64,000 bases of DNA from Cryobacterium sp. SO2 (GTDB taxonomy: Bacteria > Actinomycetota > Actinomycetes > Actinomycetales > Microbacteriaceae), in contig NZ_CP117849.1 of assembly GCF_026151165.2 (NCBI RefSeq), positions 1,922,001 to 1,986,000 of the forward strand. The letters run 5' to 3'. Made by a program: the position numbers and the translations under genes. This document shows, piece after piece, positions 40,804-51,353 of the stretch; position 1 is the first letter of the stretch, and each line of letters opens with the position of its first letter. The notes below the pieces were generated by a model. It was not told the DNA's origin. It searched no databases and saw nothing but the letters and a program-made list of their open reading frames with translations.

Positions 40804-42135
40804 ATGGCAACCCCAACGAAGACAGAGCCCACACAACAGACCGAAGAGACCACACCGGCCGACGTCACAGCCGCAACGGCGAAGACGCCGGCGCAGAAGG
40901 CCGCCGCCACCCGTGCAGCCACCAAGGCTGCCAAGGCCGCCGCGGCCGAGGAGTCCGACGCCTCGGAGACAGTGGCGCCCCGCAAACGGGCCGCCGCCAA
41001 GACGAAGGCGCCGGCCGGCGCCAAGAAGAAGGACGGGGACGCTGACGCCTCCGACGACGAGGGCGTGCACGCCACCGACGAGCACGACTCTGACGACGAC
41101 GACACCGACGGCGCCGCCAAGCGCCTCACCCCGGCGGAGCCGCTGCCCAGCGGCGCGCTCGTGCTGTCGCTGGTCGACGACGAAGACGAAGTTCCGGTCT
41201 ACTCCAGTGCCATCACCGGTGCGACGGCAGACCCCGTCAAGGACTACCTCAAGCAGATCGGTAAGGTCGCGTTGCTCAACGCCGCCGAAGAGGTCGAGCT
41301 CGCGATGCGCATCGAAGCCGGCCTGTTCGCCGAGGACAAGCTCTCCCAGATGACGGACGCCGAGAAGAAGAGCGCACTCGGACGCGAACTGCAGTGGGTC
41401 GCCAAGGACGGCGCCAGGGCCAAGAGCCACTTGCTCGGCGCCAACCTGCGTCTGGTGGTGTCTCTCGCCAAGCGTTACACCGGCCGTGGCATGCAGTTCC
41501 TCGACCTGATCCAGGAAGGCAACCTGGGCCTGATCCGTGCCGTCGAGAAGTTCGACTACACCAAGGGGTTCAAGTTCTCCACCTACGCCACCTGGTGGAT
41601 CCGTCAGGCGATCACCAGGGCCATGGCCGACCAGGCCCGCACCATTCGCATCCCGGTGCACATGGTCGAGGTCATCAACAAGCTCGCCCGGGTGCAGCGC
41701 CAGATGCTGCAGGACCTGGGCCGCGAGCCCACGCCGGAAGAGCTGAGCCGCGAACTCGACATGACACCCGAAAAGGTCGTCGAGGTGCAGAAGTACGGTC
41801 GCGAGCCGATCTCCCTGCACACGCCGCTGGGTGAAGACGGGGACAGCGAGTTCGGTGACCTCATCGAGGACACCGAGGCCGTCGTGCCCGCCGACGCTGT
41901 GGGCTTCACCATGCTGCAGAAGCAGCTGGAGAGCCTGCTCGACTCGCTCTCCGAGCGTGAGGCCGGCGTCATCCGGATGCGTTTCGGTCTCGGAGACGGC
42001 ATGCCGAAGACTCTCGACCAGATCGGCGACACCTTCGGCGTCACGCGTGAGCGCATCCGCCAGATCGAATCGAAGACGATGGCCAAGCTGCGTCACCCGT
42101 CCCGGTCGCAGTCGCTGCGCGACTACCTCGAGTAA
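40804..42135 (+). CDS. rpoD: Principal RNA polymerase sigma factor (SigA/HrdB type)
   Basis: 443 residues from ATG 40804 (GAGAGG 8 nt upstream; an ATG at 40789 overlaps that site). The N-terminus (1-120) is a low-complexity Ala/Lys then Asp/Glu-rich region typical of actinobacteria. Region 1.2 (DPVKDYLKQIG), region 2 (LRLVVSLAKRYTGRGMQFLD, EKFDYTKGFKFSTYATWWIR), region 3 and region 4.2 (VTRERIRQIESKTMAKLRHP) are intact. It is followed 3 nt later by murT. Confidence 0.97.
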   Translation: MATPTKTEPTQQTEETTPADVTAATAKTPAQKAAATRAATKAAKAAAAEESDASETVAPRKRAAAKTKAPAGAKKKDGDADASDDEGVHATDEHDSDDDDTDGAAKRLTPAEPLPSGALVLSLVDDEDEVPVYSSAITGATADPVKDYLKQIGKVALLNAAEEVELAMRIEAGLFAEDKLSQMTDAEKKSALGRELQWVAKDGARAKSHLLGANLRLVVSLAKRYTGRGMQFLDLIQEGNLGLIRAVEKFDYTKGFKFSTYATWWIRQAITRAMADQARTIRIPVHMVEVINKLARVQRQMLQDLGREPTPEELSRELDMTPEKVVEVQKYGREPISLHTPLGEDGDSEFGDLIEDTEAVVPADAVGFTMLQKQLESLLDSLSEREAGVIRMRFGLGDGMPKTLDQIGDTFGVTRERIRQIESKTMAKLRHPSRSQSLRDYLE

Positions 42136-42138
42136 AGA

Positions 42139-43413
42139 GTGTCTGTGCGGTATGCGCCGGCGATCCTGCTCGGCAGGGTCGCCCGCACCGTCGCGCGCTG
42201 GCGGAAGCCCGGCGGCGGTTCGGCGGTTCCCGGACTCGTGGTCAACACCATCGCTCCCGGGTTCCTCGCCAGCACACTGAACAGCTTTCCGCAGGGCCTC
42301 GTCATCGTGACGGGGTCGAGCGGGAAGTCCACGACGACGAAGATGCTCGTGGCCGCCCTGCGCGCCCACGGGTCCACGGTTTTCACGAACCAGTCCACGG
42401 CCAACATCAGTCAGGGGCTGACCTCTGCCCTCCTCGAGCAGGTCAGCCTGTCCGGCCGGATCGCCGGTGACATCGCCGTTCTCGAAATGGACGAGGGCCA
42501 CGGCGCACTGATCTCGGGTGATCTCGAACCTCGGGTCGTGGTGCTCACCAACGTGATGGTGGACCAGATCGACAGGTTCCACGACTCCGACATGGTGGCG
42601 GCGATGCTCGCCAAGATTGCTCGCCGGGCCACAGGTGTCGTCGTCGTGAACGCCGACGACCTGCACCTCGCCAGGCTCGGCGCGTCCATCGCCCCTCCGG
42701 TTCAGGTCTCCAGCTACGGCGTCACCGGCCAGGTCCTCGACGCCAATCCGCGCGGTCTCGGCTACACCCTCACCTCGCCGACGCGCCTGGACGCCGCTGA
42801 CGGCATTCTGCTGACGGCCGTTGACGGTCGCGACGCGACCGTCGCGATCGATGGCATCGAGCATCCCGTCCGGCTTCCCGCCCGCGGCACCCACTATGCC
42901 GTCGACGCGGTGACCGCTCTGGCCGCCGCACGCGCAGCCCTCGGCGCCCGGTTCGATCCGGCCACCGCCGCCGCGGCGATCTCGGAAATCCCGCCGGTCT
43001 TCGGGCGCGGCGAGGTCGTGACCGTGCGCGGGACCACCGTGGAGTTCGTCCTCGTGCAGAATCCGGCCAGCTTCCAGCTCAACGTCGACAGCCTGGCACC
43101 CGGCACCGAGCAGATCCTGGTCGCCGTCGGTTCGGATGTGCGTGACCCGTCCTACCTCTGGCCGGCGGACACCTCCGGGCTGGGTCATGTCCTGATCGCT
43201 TCCGGCTCCAAGGCACACGACATCGCCCTGCAACTCATCTACGACGGAGTCGCCGTCGACCGGATCGAGCCGGACCTCGGCCGGGCCCTGGACGACTTCC
43301 TCGCCCTGCCGGAACCCACGCACGGTGTGAAGACGATCATATTCTCGGCTGACTCGATGCGGCGCACCCGCGCCCACCTGGGCCTGGCCACCAACGAAGC
43401 GGACCCGTCATGA
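42139..43413 (+). CDS. murT: MurT-like Mur ligase, no zinc ribbon
   Basis: 424 residues. A Mur ligase with Walker motif TGSSGKST (58-65), NADDLHLA and a C-terminal MurT-type domain containing VQNPASF and VRDPSYLW; Asp336 there aligns with the catalytic Asp349 of S. aureus MurT. Normal MurT proteins carry a Cys4 zinc ribbon after the NADD segment; here that region (about 180-240) is short, and the whole protein has no cysteine. The FNxYN core of Mur ligases is also altered (THYAVDA). GTG 42139 lies 3 nt after rpoD; its stop overlaps gatD by 4 nt. Confidence 0.85.
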   Translation: MSVRYAPAILLGRVARTVARWRKPGGGSAVPGLVVNTIAPGFLASTLNSFPQGLVIVTGSSGKSTTTKMLVAALRAHGSTVFTNQSTANISQGLTSALLEQVSLSGRIAGDIAVLEMDEGHGALISGDLEPRVVVLTNVMVDQIDRFHDSDMVAAMLAKIARRATGVVVVNADDLHLARLGASIAPPVQVSSYGVTGQVLDANPRGLGYTLTSPTRLDAADGILLTAVDGRDATVAIDGIEHPVRLPARGTHYAVDAVTALAAARAALGARFDPATAAAAISEIPPVFGRGEVVTVRGTTVEFVLVQNPASFQLNVDSLAPGTEQILVAVGSDVRDPSYLWPADTSGLGHVLIASGSKAHDIALQLIYDGVAVDRIEPDLGRALDDFLALPEPTHGVKTIIFSADSMRRTRAHLGLATNEADPS

Positions 43414-44147
43414 CCGTCGCCCCCTCCGCCGAGCTCACGATCCTGAGCGTACTTCCCCGGCTTCTGGACACCAACGGTGACGCGGCGAACGCACGCGTGC
43501 TCGCTCAACGGGCGCGCTGGGCCGGCATCGCCGCCCGGGTCGTCGATGTACACACCACGGCGGACCTGCCTGACACCGTCGATCTCGTGGTGATCGGGTC
43601 GGGCACAGACACCGACCTCGACGCCGCTCGTGCGGCGCTGTTGCCCCTGGCGGACGCGTTCGGGTCCTGGCTGGCCGGGGGAGTGCCGACCCTCGCGGTC
43701 GGAACGGGATGGGAGCTGCTCAGCGCGGGTATCGACCTGCCGGGCGGAACCCGTGTCGACGGACTCGGTCTGGTGGCCGGACACGCGACTCTCCTGGCGG
43801 CGCGAGCCACCGACGACATCGCCGTGGACGCGAGTGACGCTCGGCTGATCGGTTTCGAGAACCACGCCAGGGGATACACCGGCGCCGCACACCCGCTCGG
43901 CCGCGTTCTCGCCGGCACCGGCAACGGCACCGGCGACGAGGGCCTTGTTCAGGGCAGTTTCATCGGCACACACCTGCACGGTCCCGTGCTGGCCAGAAAC
44001 CCGCAGCTGGCCGACCGGATGCTCAGCAGCGCCTGCGCAGCCAGAGGACTCGCCCAGGCGGCGTCAGCGCACACGGTGTTGGTCGACGGCACAGCAAAAG
44101 CCGCACGCAACCAGGTTGCAGTGCGGCTCGGGCTCAGCTCAGAGTGA
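43410..44147 (+). CDS. gatD: GatD-like amidotransferase subunit lacking the catalytic cysteine
   Basis: 245 residues with the class I glutamine amidotransferase fold of GatD: LTILSVLPRLLDTNGDAANA, VVIGSGTDTD, IGFENHARGYTG and GTHLHGPVLARNP, whose His190 corresponds to catalytic His189 of S. aureus GatD. At the nucleophile elbow the usual ICGGYQ reads VGTGWE: Cys94 is replaced by Gly98 (codon GGA, 43701-43703). Glutaminase activity should be absent. The ATGA overlap with murT implies a stoichiometric complex. Confidence 0.85.
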   Translation: MTVAPSAELTILSVLPRLLDTNGDAANARVLAQRARWAGIAARVVDVHTTADLPDTVDLVVIGSGTDTDLDAARAALLPLADAFGSWLAGGVPTLAVGTGWELLSAGIDLPGGTRVDGLGLVAGHATLLAARATDDIAVDASDARLIGFENHARGYTGAAHPLGRVLAGTGNGTGDEGLVQGSFIGTHLHGPVLARNPQLADRMLSSACAARGLAQAASAHTVLVDGTAKAARNQVAVRLGLSSE

Positions 44148-44149
44148 AA

Positions 44150-44184
44150 CCCGCGCTACCGCACCGAGGGTGCGGAAGCGCGGG
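44150..44184. terminator. Bidirectional hairpin between gatD and DUF7455 gene
   Basis: A stem of 15 bp with one A-A mismatch (CCCGCGCT-A-CCGCACC and its complement) and a GAG loop, between two convergent genes. Confidence 0.7.
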
Positions 44185-44190
44185 CGTCGC

Positions 44191-44427
44191 CTAGGACTTC
44201 TGGTCGTCGAAAAGACGACTCGACTCGTCGTGCCAGCTTTCGGCGATAGCCGCGAGCTTCTCCTGGTGCTTGCGCCCATGGTGGGCGCAGAAGAGCAACT
44301 CGCTGTTGTTCACGACTACACGAATGTAGGCCTGAGCGCCACAAGCGTCGCAGCGGTCGGCCGCGGTGAGCTGGTGGGGGGCGCCCTGTTGGTCGACTGC
44401 ACCATTTTCGGTGGCGATCTGGGACAT
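44191..44427 (-). CDS. DUF7455 zinc-ribbon-like small protein
   Basis: 78 residues from ATG 44427, preceded by a strong GGAGGAGG site. It has CDACG and, 20 residues later, CAHHGRKH, likely forming a zinc site. This small actinobacterial family is usually annotated DUF7455; function unknown. Divergent from the topoisomerase B gene. Confidence 0.8.
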   Translation of the reverse strand: MSQIATENGAVDQQGAPHQLTAADRCDACGAQAYIRVVVNNSELLFCAHHGRKHQEKLAAIAESWHDESSRLFDDQKS

Positions 44428-44612
44428 ATTCTCCTCCTCCAGACTGATACCAGGTGATACCAATTGAATCCTTACTGACCATGTAAACACGGCAACGACC
44501 CGATTGGGCCACAGTTGGGTGACATTTCGCTCACCGCGTAGCATTCGGCGCGGCGCACGGCGGCATTCCGGCCCGATCGAGTGTCGATCGCGGGCCGTGA
44601 CGCCACGGTCAG

Positions 44613-44618
44613 TATTCT
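44613..44618 (+). promoter_or_regulatory. -10 element for leaderless topoisomerase B gene
   Basis: TATTCT ends 8 nt before GTG 44627; no ribosome site. Confidence 0.4.
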
Positions 44619-44626
44619 TAACAGTT

Positions 44627-46705
<2,079 letters not shown>

Positions 46706-46713
46706 CCCCACCA

Positions 46714-46781
46714 CAACTGTTCCTCGTCCGGACAATTGCGCCCGGTGTGCCGGCAACATTTGTCCGGACGGGGACCAGTTG
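46714..46781. repeat. Long imperfect palindrome between convergent genes
   Basis: Arms 46714-46735 and 46760-46781 are 22 nt each and complementary at 20 positions plus one G-T; they start CAACTG and contain CGTCCGGACAA. The 24-nt centre has a small CCGG-TGTG-CCGG hairpin. It lies between the parE stop and the SDR gene stop and could be a terminator or a dispersed palindromic element. Confidence 0.8.
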
Positions 46782-46785
46782 CCCG

Positions 46786-47511
46786 CTAGACCGGAGCGGC
46801 GGGAGCGAACGCGGTGCTGGGCAGGTCGCGTTCGCCGTCGACGATGGCGTGCACGATCCGGGCGGCCACCTGGGTGGGGTCGAGTCCGGCGGGCAGGCGC
46901 GGGGCGGTTCCGGCCAATGGATGCGTCGAGAGCGCCGTCTCGGTGTGGCCGGGTCTCGCGTCGATGAGCCGGATGCCGGCCCGCCGCACTTCGCGGCCGG
47001 CGGCCGACACGAAGGCCGCCAAGCCGGCCTTCGACGCCGAATAGGCGGCGAGGTTGGCCGTTGGGCTCTCGCTCACCACCCCGCTGAGGGTGAGCAGGAA
47101 CGGCGACCGGCCGGCGGCGGCCGAGCGGGCGAGCGCGTCGTGGGCCGCCTGGAACAGCAGGATCGGCGCGCTGGTGTTCACCGTGAACAGCTCGGCGACG
47201 GCCTGCGGGCTCAGGGATGCGGCCGGCCCGAACGCGACGACCCCTGCGGCCACCACGATTCCGTCGAGTTGACCAGTCACGGTGATCGCCACGTCAACGA
47301 GGCGCCGGATTGCGGCAGGGTCGGTGAGGTCGGCCGCGACGATGGCGCCCGGCAGGTTGAGCGCCGCGACGGCCTGGGGGTCGCGCGCGCTGAGCACAAG
47401 CGTCGCGCCGGCGTCGGCCAGTTGCCGGGCGATCTCGCGACCGAGCCCGCCGGTCGCGCCGACGACGAGGATCGTTGAGCCGTGCAGTTCGGAGCCGTGC
47501 AGTTCAGCCAT
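46786..47511 (-). CDS. SDR family oxidoreductase
   Basis: 241 residues. NAD(P)-binding GATGGLG (about 18-24), the SARD strand, AAGVV and the catalytic S...YSASKAG (Ser in TLSGVVS, Tyr and Lys in YSASK). The N-terminus MAELHGSELHGST holds a five-residue duplication. The substrate is unknown. It lies between the two topoisomerase subunit genes on the parC strand; no functional link is evident. Confidence 0.9.
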   Translation of the reverse strand: MAELHGSELHGSTILVVGATGGLGREIARQLADAGATLVLSARDPQAVAALNLPGAIVAADLTDPAAIRRLVDVAITVTGQLDGIVVAAGVVAFGPAASLSPQAVAELFTVNTSAPILLFQAAHDALARSAAAGRSPFLLTLSGVVSESPTANLAAYSASKAGLAAFVSAAGREVRRAGIRLIDARPGHTETALSTHPLAGTAPRLPAGLDPTQVAARIVHAIVDGERDLPSTAFAPAAPV

Positions 47512-47516
47512 GCCTC

Positions 47517-47522
47517 ACCCTA
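47517..47522 (-). promoter_or_regulatory. -10 element for leaderless SDR gene
   Basis: TAGGGT (minus strand) ends 5 nt before ATG 47511. Confidence 0.35.
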
Positions 47523-47543
47523 CTGCGGTCAGCTCGGCTCAGC

Positions 47544-50033
47544 TCAGCCGATGCCGGAGCCGATCGACCCGATCACGGCGTCGAGCATGGTGCCGGAGGC
47601 ATCCCGGCGCGCACCGGACTCCGGAAGCGTTCGCGGCGAACCTTCGATCCCCAGCGCGCGCGCCGGAGCGGCGCCGACCCAGGCGAGACTGAGGATGTCC
47701 TCGCCCTTGAGGAAGCGGTGCGAGCGAACCCCGCCCGTTGCCCGCCCCTTGGCTGGGTACTCGGTGAAGGCCGAGACCTTGGCGCTGCCCGGGTCGGTTC
47801 CCGGCAGGGTCTGGCTGCTCGCGGCAATGGTCGCCACAACCGCATCCTCGGCGTCTGCGGCCGGAATACTGCCGAAGAAGATGACCCGGGTGTCCGGGGC
47901 CAGCTTGATGCCGGCCATGCCGCCGGCCGTGCGTCCCTGCGGCCGCACCGCGGCGGCGGAGAAGCGCAGCAGCTGCGCGTCGGACGCGACGAACACCAGT
48001 TCGTCGTCCTCCGCACCCTGTACGGCGCCCACGACCTCGTCGCCGGACTTGAGCGCGATGATCTCGAAATCGGGCTTGTTCGCCCAATCGTTCGGGGTGA
48101 CCCGCTTGACGATGCCCTGACGGGTGCCGAGCGCGATGGCCCGCTCACCCTCGAGCGCCACCAGGGCGAGCACGGTCTCGCCGCCGCTGCCGAGCGACAG
48201 GTAGTCGCGCACCCGCACACCGGCGGCCAGCTGGATCGAGGTCGGCGGCATGACCGGCAGGTCGACGGGGGAGAAGCGAATGAGCCTGCCGCGGGAGGTG
48301 ACGGCCCCGATCTCGGTGCGGCTCGAGGTGTCGAGGGCCGAGAGCACGGCGTCGTGCTTGCTGCGCCGGTGCGCGGGGGTGATGCGCTCGGCCTGGTCGT
48401 CGCCGGCCTGGGGCAGGTCGACCCTGGCAATCCGGCCCGTCGTGCTCAGGTGCACCCTGGTGGGGGAGTCGGTCACCTCGAGCACGGCCGCGGTGCGCCG
48501 AGCGGATGCGCCGGCGATGCTCGGCCGCGCCTCGGTCAGCAGGGTGCGGCGCGGGGTGCCGAACCGGTCCGAGACCGCGGCGAGCTCGTCGGAGACCAGG
48601 GTACGGATGGCCTGCTTGCTGCCCAGCAGGGCCTCAAGCTCACGGATCTCGACGAGCAGCTGGTCGCGCTCGGTCTCGAGCTCGATCCGGGAGAACCGGG
48701 TGAGCCGGCGCAACCTGAGCTCGAGGATGTACTCCGCCTGCACCTGGCTGAGGTCGAACACGTCGATGAGGCGCACCCGGGCCTGTTCGGTGTCGTCGCT
48801 GGCCCGGATCACCTGGATGACCTCGTCGATGTCGAGGATCGCGATGAGCAGACCCTCGACCAGGTGCAGCCGTTCGCGGCGGCGAGCGAGCCTGTAGGCG
48901 GAGCGCCGGGTGACGACCTGGACCCTGTGGTTGACGTATACCTGGAGGAGTTCGACCAGACCCAGGGTCTGCGGGCCACCGTTGACGAGCGCGACGGCGT
49001 TGATGTTGAAGGAGTCCTCGAGCGGGGTCACCCGGTACAACTGCTCCAGCACGGCCTCGGGGCTGAATCCGGTCTTGATGCCGATCACGAGCCGCAGCCC
49101 CTTGGTGCGGTCGGTGAGGTCGGTGACGTCGGAGATCCCGCTGAGCTTTTTGGAGTTGACGCCGTCCTTGATCTTCTCGATCACCCGTTCGGGGCCGACC
49201 AGATACGGCAGCTCGGTGACGACCAGTCCCGCCTTGCGGGCGGTGATGGCCTCCACCGACACCTTGGCGCGGGTCTTGAAGCTGCCCCGGCCGGTGAGGT
49301 AGGCGTCCTTGATGCCGGCCAGGCCCACGATGGTGCCTCCGGTGGGGAGGTCCGGCCCCGGCACGAATTCCATCAGCTCGTCGAGGGTGGCGCCCGGGTG
49401 GGCGAGCAGGTGCCTGGCTGCGCCGATCACCTCGACGAGGTTGTGCGGCGCCATGTTGGTGGCCATGCCCACGGCGATGCCGCTGGCCCCGTTGACCAGC
49501 AGATTGGGGTACGCGGCCGGCAGCACATCGGGCTGGGTGAGCTGGTTGTCGTAGTTGGGCACGAAATCCACGACGTCTTCGTCGAGGTGTTCGGTCATCG
49601 ACAGCGCGGGGGCCGCCAGACGCGCCTCGGTGTACCGGGGCGCCGCGGGGCCGTCGTCGAGCGAACCGAAGTTGCCGTGGCCGTCGATCAGCGGCACCCG
49701 GAGGGTGAAGGCCTGGGCCATCCGCACCATGGCGTCGTAGATCGCCGTGTCGCCGTGCGGGTGCAGCTTGCCCATGACCTCGCCGACGACACGCGCCGAC
49801 TTCACGTGCCCGCGGTCGGGCCGCAGGCCCATCTCGCTCATCTGGTACAGGATGCGGCGCTGCACGGGCTTCAGGCCGTCCCTGGCATCCGGCAGCGCAC
49901 GCGAATAGATCACCGAATAGGCGTATTCGAGGAACGATCCCTGCATCTCCGTGGACACATCGACGTCCTCGATGCGTTCCGTGGATGCGGCGGGCCCGGT
50001 GGTGTCTGACACTGTCTTGTCTGAGCGGCTCAT
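47544..50033 (-). CDS. parC: Type IIA DNA topoisomerase A subunit (ParC/second GyrA type)
   Basis: 829 residues from ATG 50033 (MSRSDKTVSD). Winged-helix domain with HPHGDTAIYDAMVRMAQ and catalytic Tyr in AAPRYTEARLA, then the tower, a coiled coil and a beta-pinwheel C-terminal domain (repeats such as VSTTGRIARVDLP, TSRGRLIRFSP and TRQGIVKRVTP). It has no clear GyrA box. Partner of the B subunit at 44.6 kb. Confidence 0.92.
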   Translation of the reverse strand: MSRSDKTVSDTTGPAASTERIEDVDVSTEMQGSFLEYAYSVIYSRALPDARDGLKPVQRRILYQMSEMGLRPDRGHVKSARVVGEVMGKLHPHGDTAIYDAMVRMAQAFTLRVPLIDGHGNFGSLDDGPAAPRYTEARLAAPALSMTEHLDEDVVDFVPNYDNQLTQPDVLPAAYPNLLVNGASGIAVGMATNMAPHNLVEVIGAARHLLAHPGATLDELMEFVPGPDLPTGGTIVGLAGIKDAYLTGRGSFKTRAKVSVEAITARKAGLVVTELPYLVGPERVIEKIKDGVNSKKLSGISDVTDLTDRTKGLRLVIGIKTGFSPEAVLEQLYRVTPLEDSFNINAVALVNGGPQTLGLVELLQVYVNHRVQVVTRRSAYRLARRRERLHLVEGLLIAILDIDEVIQVIRASDDTEQARVRLIDVFDLSQVQAEYILELRLRRLTRFSRIELETERDQLLVEIRELEALLGSKQAIRTLVSDELAAVSDRFGTPRRTLLTEARPSIAGASARRTAAVLEVTDSPTRVHLSTTGRIARVDLPQAGDDQAERITPAHRRSKHDAVLSALDTSSRTEIGAVTSRGRLIRFSPVDLPVMPPTSIQLAAGVRVRDYLSLGSGGETVLALVALEGERAIALGTRQGIVKRVTPNDWANKPDFEIIALKSGDEVVGAVQGAEDDELVFVASDAQLLRFSAAAVRPQGRTAGGMAGIKLAPDTRVIFFGSIPAADAEDAVVATIAASSQTLPGTDPGSAKVSAFTEYPAKGRATGGVRSHRFLKGEDILSLAWVGAAPARALGIEGSPRTLPESGARRDASGTMLDAVIGSIGSGIG

Positions 50034-50039
50034 TCGTAG

Positions 50040-50045
50040 ATTCTG
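50040..50045 (-). promoter_or_regulatory. -10 element for leaderless parC
   Basis: CAGAAT (minus strand) ends 6 nt before ATG 50033; weaker than the others. Confidence 0.3.
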
Positions 50046-50143
50046 CTGTGTGATGCCTGCCGGCGAAACCGGTGGCACCAGGCTGATGCGCACGGACCTG
50101 CGCGTAGGAAACGTGGGGCCGGGTCTATGTCAGACTGGGCCAG

Positions 50144-51280
50144 ATGCCCCCTATGTTACCGGTCCGGCCCTTCAGCGCCGTTCGCCTTGCCGACGTTCTG
50201 ACAAGTTCGCTGGCGTCGCTTGAGGCCCAGCCCAACCCGCTCGGACTGAAGCCCGCGGCCAAGGCCGTTGTCGTGCTCGCCGACGGACTGGGCGTCAGCA
50301 GCCTGCGCGCCCGCGCTGGGCACGCCAGGTTCCTGTCCGGCCACCTGACCAAGGCGGATGCGGTCGACGGCGTCTTCCCGGCCACAACGGCCGCCGGGAT
50401 CGCTTCTCTGACCACCGGTACCGCGCCGGGCACACACGGACTCGTCGGGTACAAGGTCCTGGACGCGGCGAACGACAGGGTCGTCAACCAGCTCACCGGC
50501 TGGGACGAGCAGATGGAGCCGCTCACCTGGCAGAACCAGCCGACGCTCTTCGAGACGGCCGCGGCCGCCGGCATCCCCAGCTTCGCCGTCGGACCCAAGC
50601 GGTTCGCCGGCTCGGGCTTCACTACCGCCGTGTTGCGCGGAGCGACCTACCTCCCGGCCGAGACCATGGGCGCGCGGTTCGCCGCGGCCCGGGAGGTCTT
50701 CGACACCGAGCCGCGGGCGCTGATCTACCTGTATGTTCCCGAGCTCGACATCAACGCGCACGCCCACGGCTGGGAATCCGGCCGGTGGCTGGCGCAGTTG
50801 GAGGGGCTCGACGCCGAGGCGGCCAGGTTCGCCGGCTCTTTGCGCCAGGACGAGGGCATGATCCTCACCGCCGACCACGGGGTCGTCGACGTGCCCGCAG
50901 CCAAGCAGGTGCTCTTCGACACCGTGCCGGACCTCGTCGCCGGCGTGCGCCACATCGGCGGTGACCCGCGTTGCCTGCAGCTGTACACGGAGCCCGGCGT
51001 GAACGCTGACGCCCTGGCCGAGGCTTGGCGGGCGGTCGAGGGGGAGCGGGCCTGGATCTTCACCAGGGCCGAGGCCGTGTCCGCCGGACTGTTCGGCGCC
51101 GTGCGCTCAGAGGCCCTCGACCGGATCGGCGACGTCATCGTCGCCGCACGCAAGCTCGTCGCCTACTACGACTCCCGTGAACCCAACCAGTCGGCGCGCA
51201 GCATGGTCGGCCAGCACGGTTCACTGACCGACGAGGAGTTGCGGGTTCCCGTCATCCGCCTCGGTGCCTACCGAAGGTAG
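50144..51280 (+). CDS. Alkaline phosphatase-superfamily nucleotide pyrophosphatase/phosphodiesterase
   Basis: 378 residues. Metal-binding residues of the NPP type: Asp in VVLADGLG, the nucleophile Thr in FPATTAAGIASLTTG, Asp/His in LDINAHAHG and DH in LTADHGVVD, and a late His in VGQHGSLT. No signal peptide is seen, so it is probably cytoplasmic. Substrate not known. ATG 50144 or 50153, without a good ribosome site. A strong terminator follows. Confidence 0.87.
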   Translation: MPPMLPVRPFSAVRLADVLTSSLASLEAQPNPLGLKPAAKAVVVLADGLGVSSLRARAGHARFLSGHLTKADAVDGVFPATTAAGIASLTTGTAPGTHGLVGYKVLDAANDRVVNQLTGWDEQMEPLTWQNQPTLFETAAAAGIPSFAVGPKRFAGSGFTTAVLRGATYLPAETMGARFAAAREVFDTEPRALIYLYVPELDINAHAHGWESGRWLAQLEGLDAEAARFAGSLRQDEGMILTADHGVVDVPAAKQVLFDTVPDLVAGVRHIGGDPRCLQLYTEPGVNADALAEAWRAVEGERAWIFTRAEAVSAGLFGAVRSEALDRIGDVIVAARKLVAYYDSREPNQSARSMVGQHGSLTDEELRVPVIRLGAYRR

Positions 51281-51295
51281 TGGTCCCTCGACGAC

Positions 51296-51326
51296 AACAC
51301 CCCCGTGAGGTTCTCACGGGGGTGTT
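51296..51326 (+). terminator. Intrinsic terminator after the phosphodiesterase gene
   Basis: Perfect 14-bp stem AACACCCCCGTGAG and its complement, loop GTT, followed by TTTCTT-like bases. Shared with the convergent DUF3043 gene. Confidence 0.85.
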
Positions 51327-51353
51327 TCTTGATCTGGGTGTGACCGACCGGGC

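Noticed and set aside
47475..50009. 844-codon plus-strand frame antisense to parC
   Set aside because: Low-complexity antisense translation; parC has all type IIA topoisomerase motifs.
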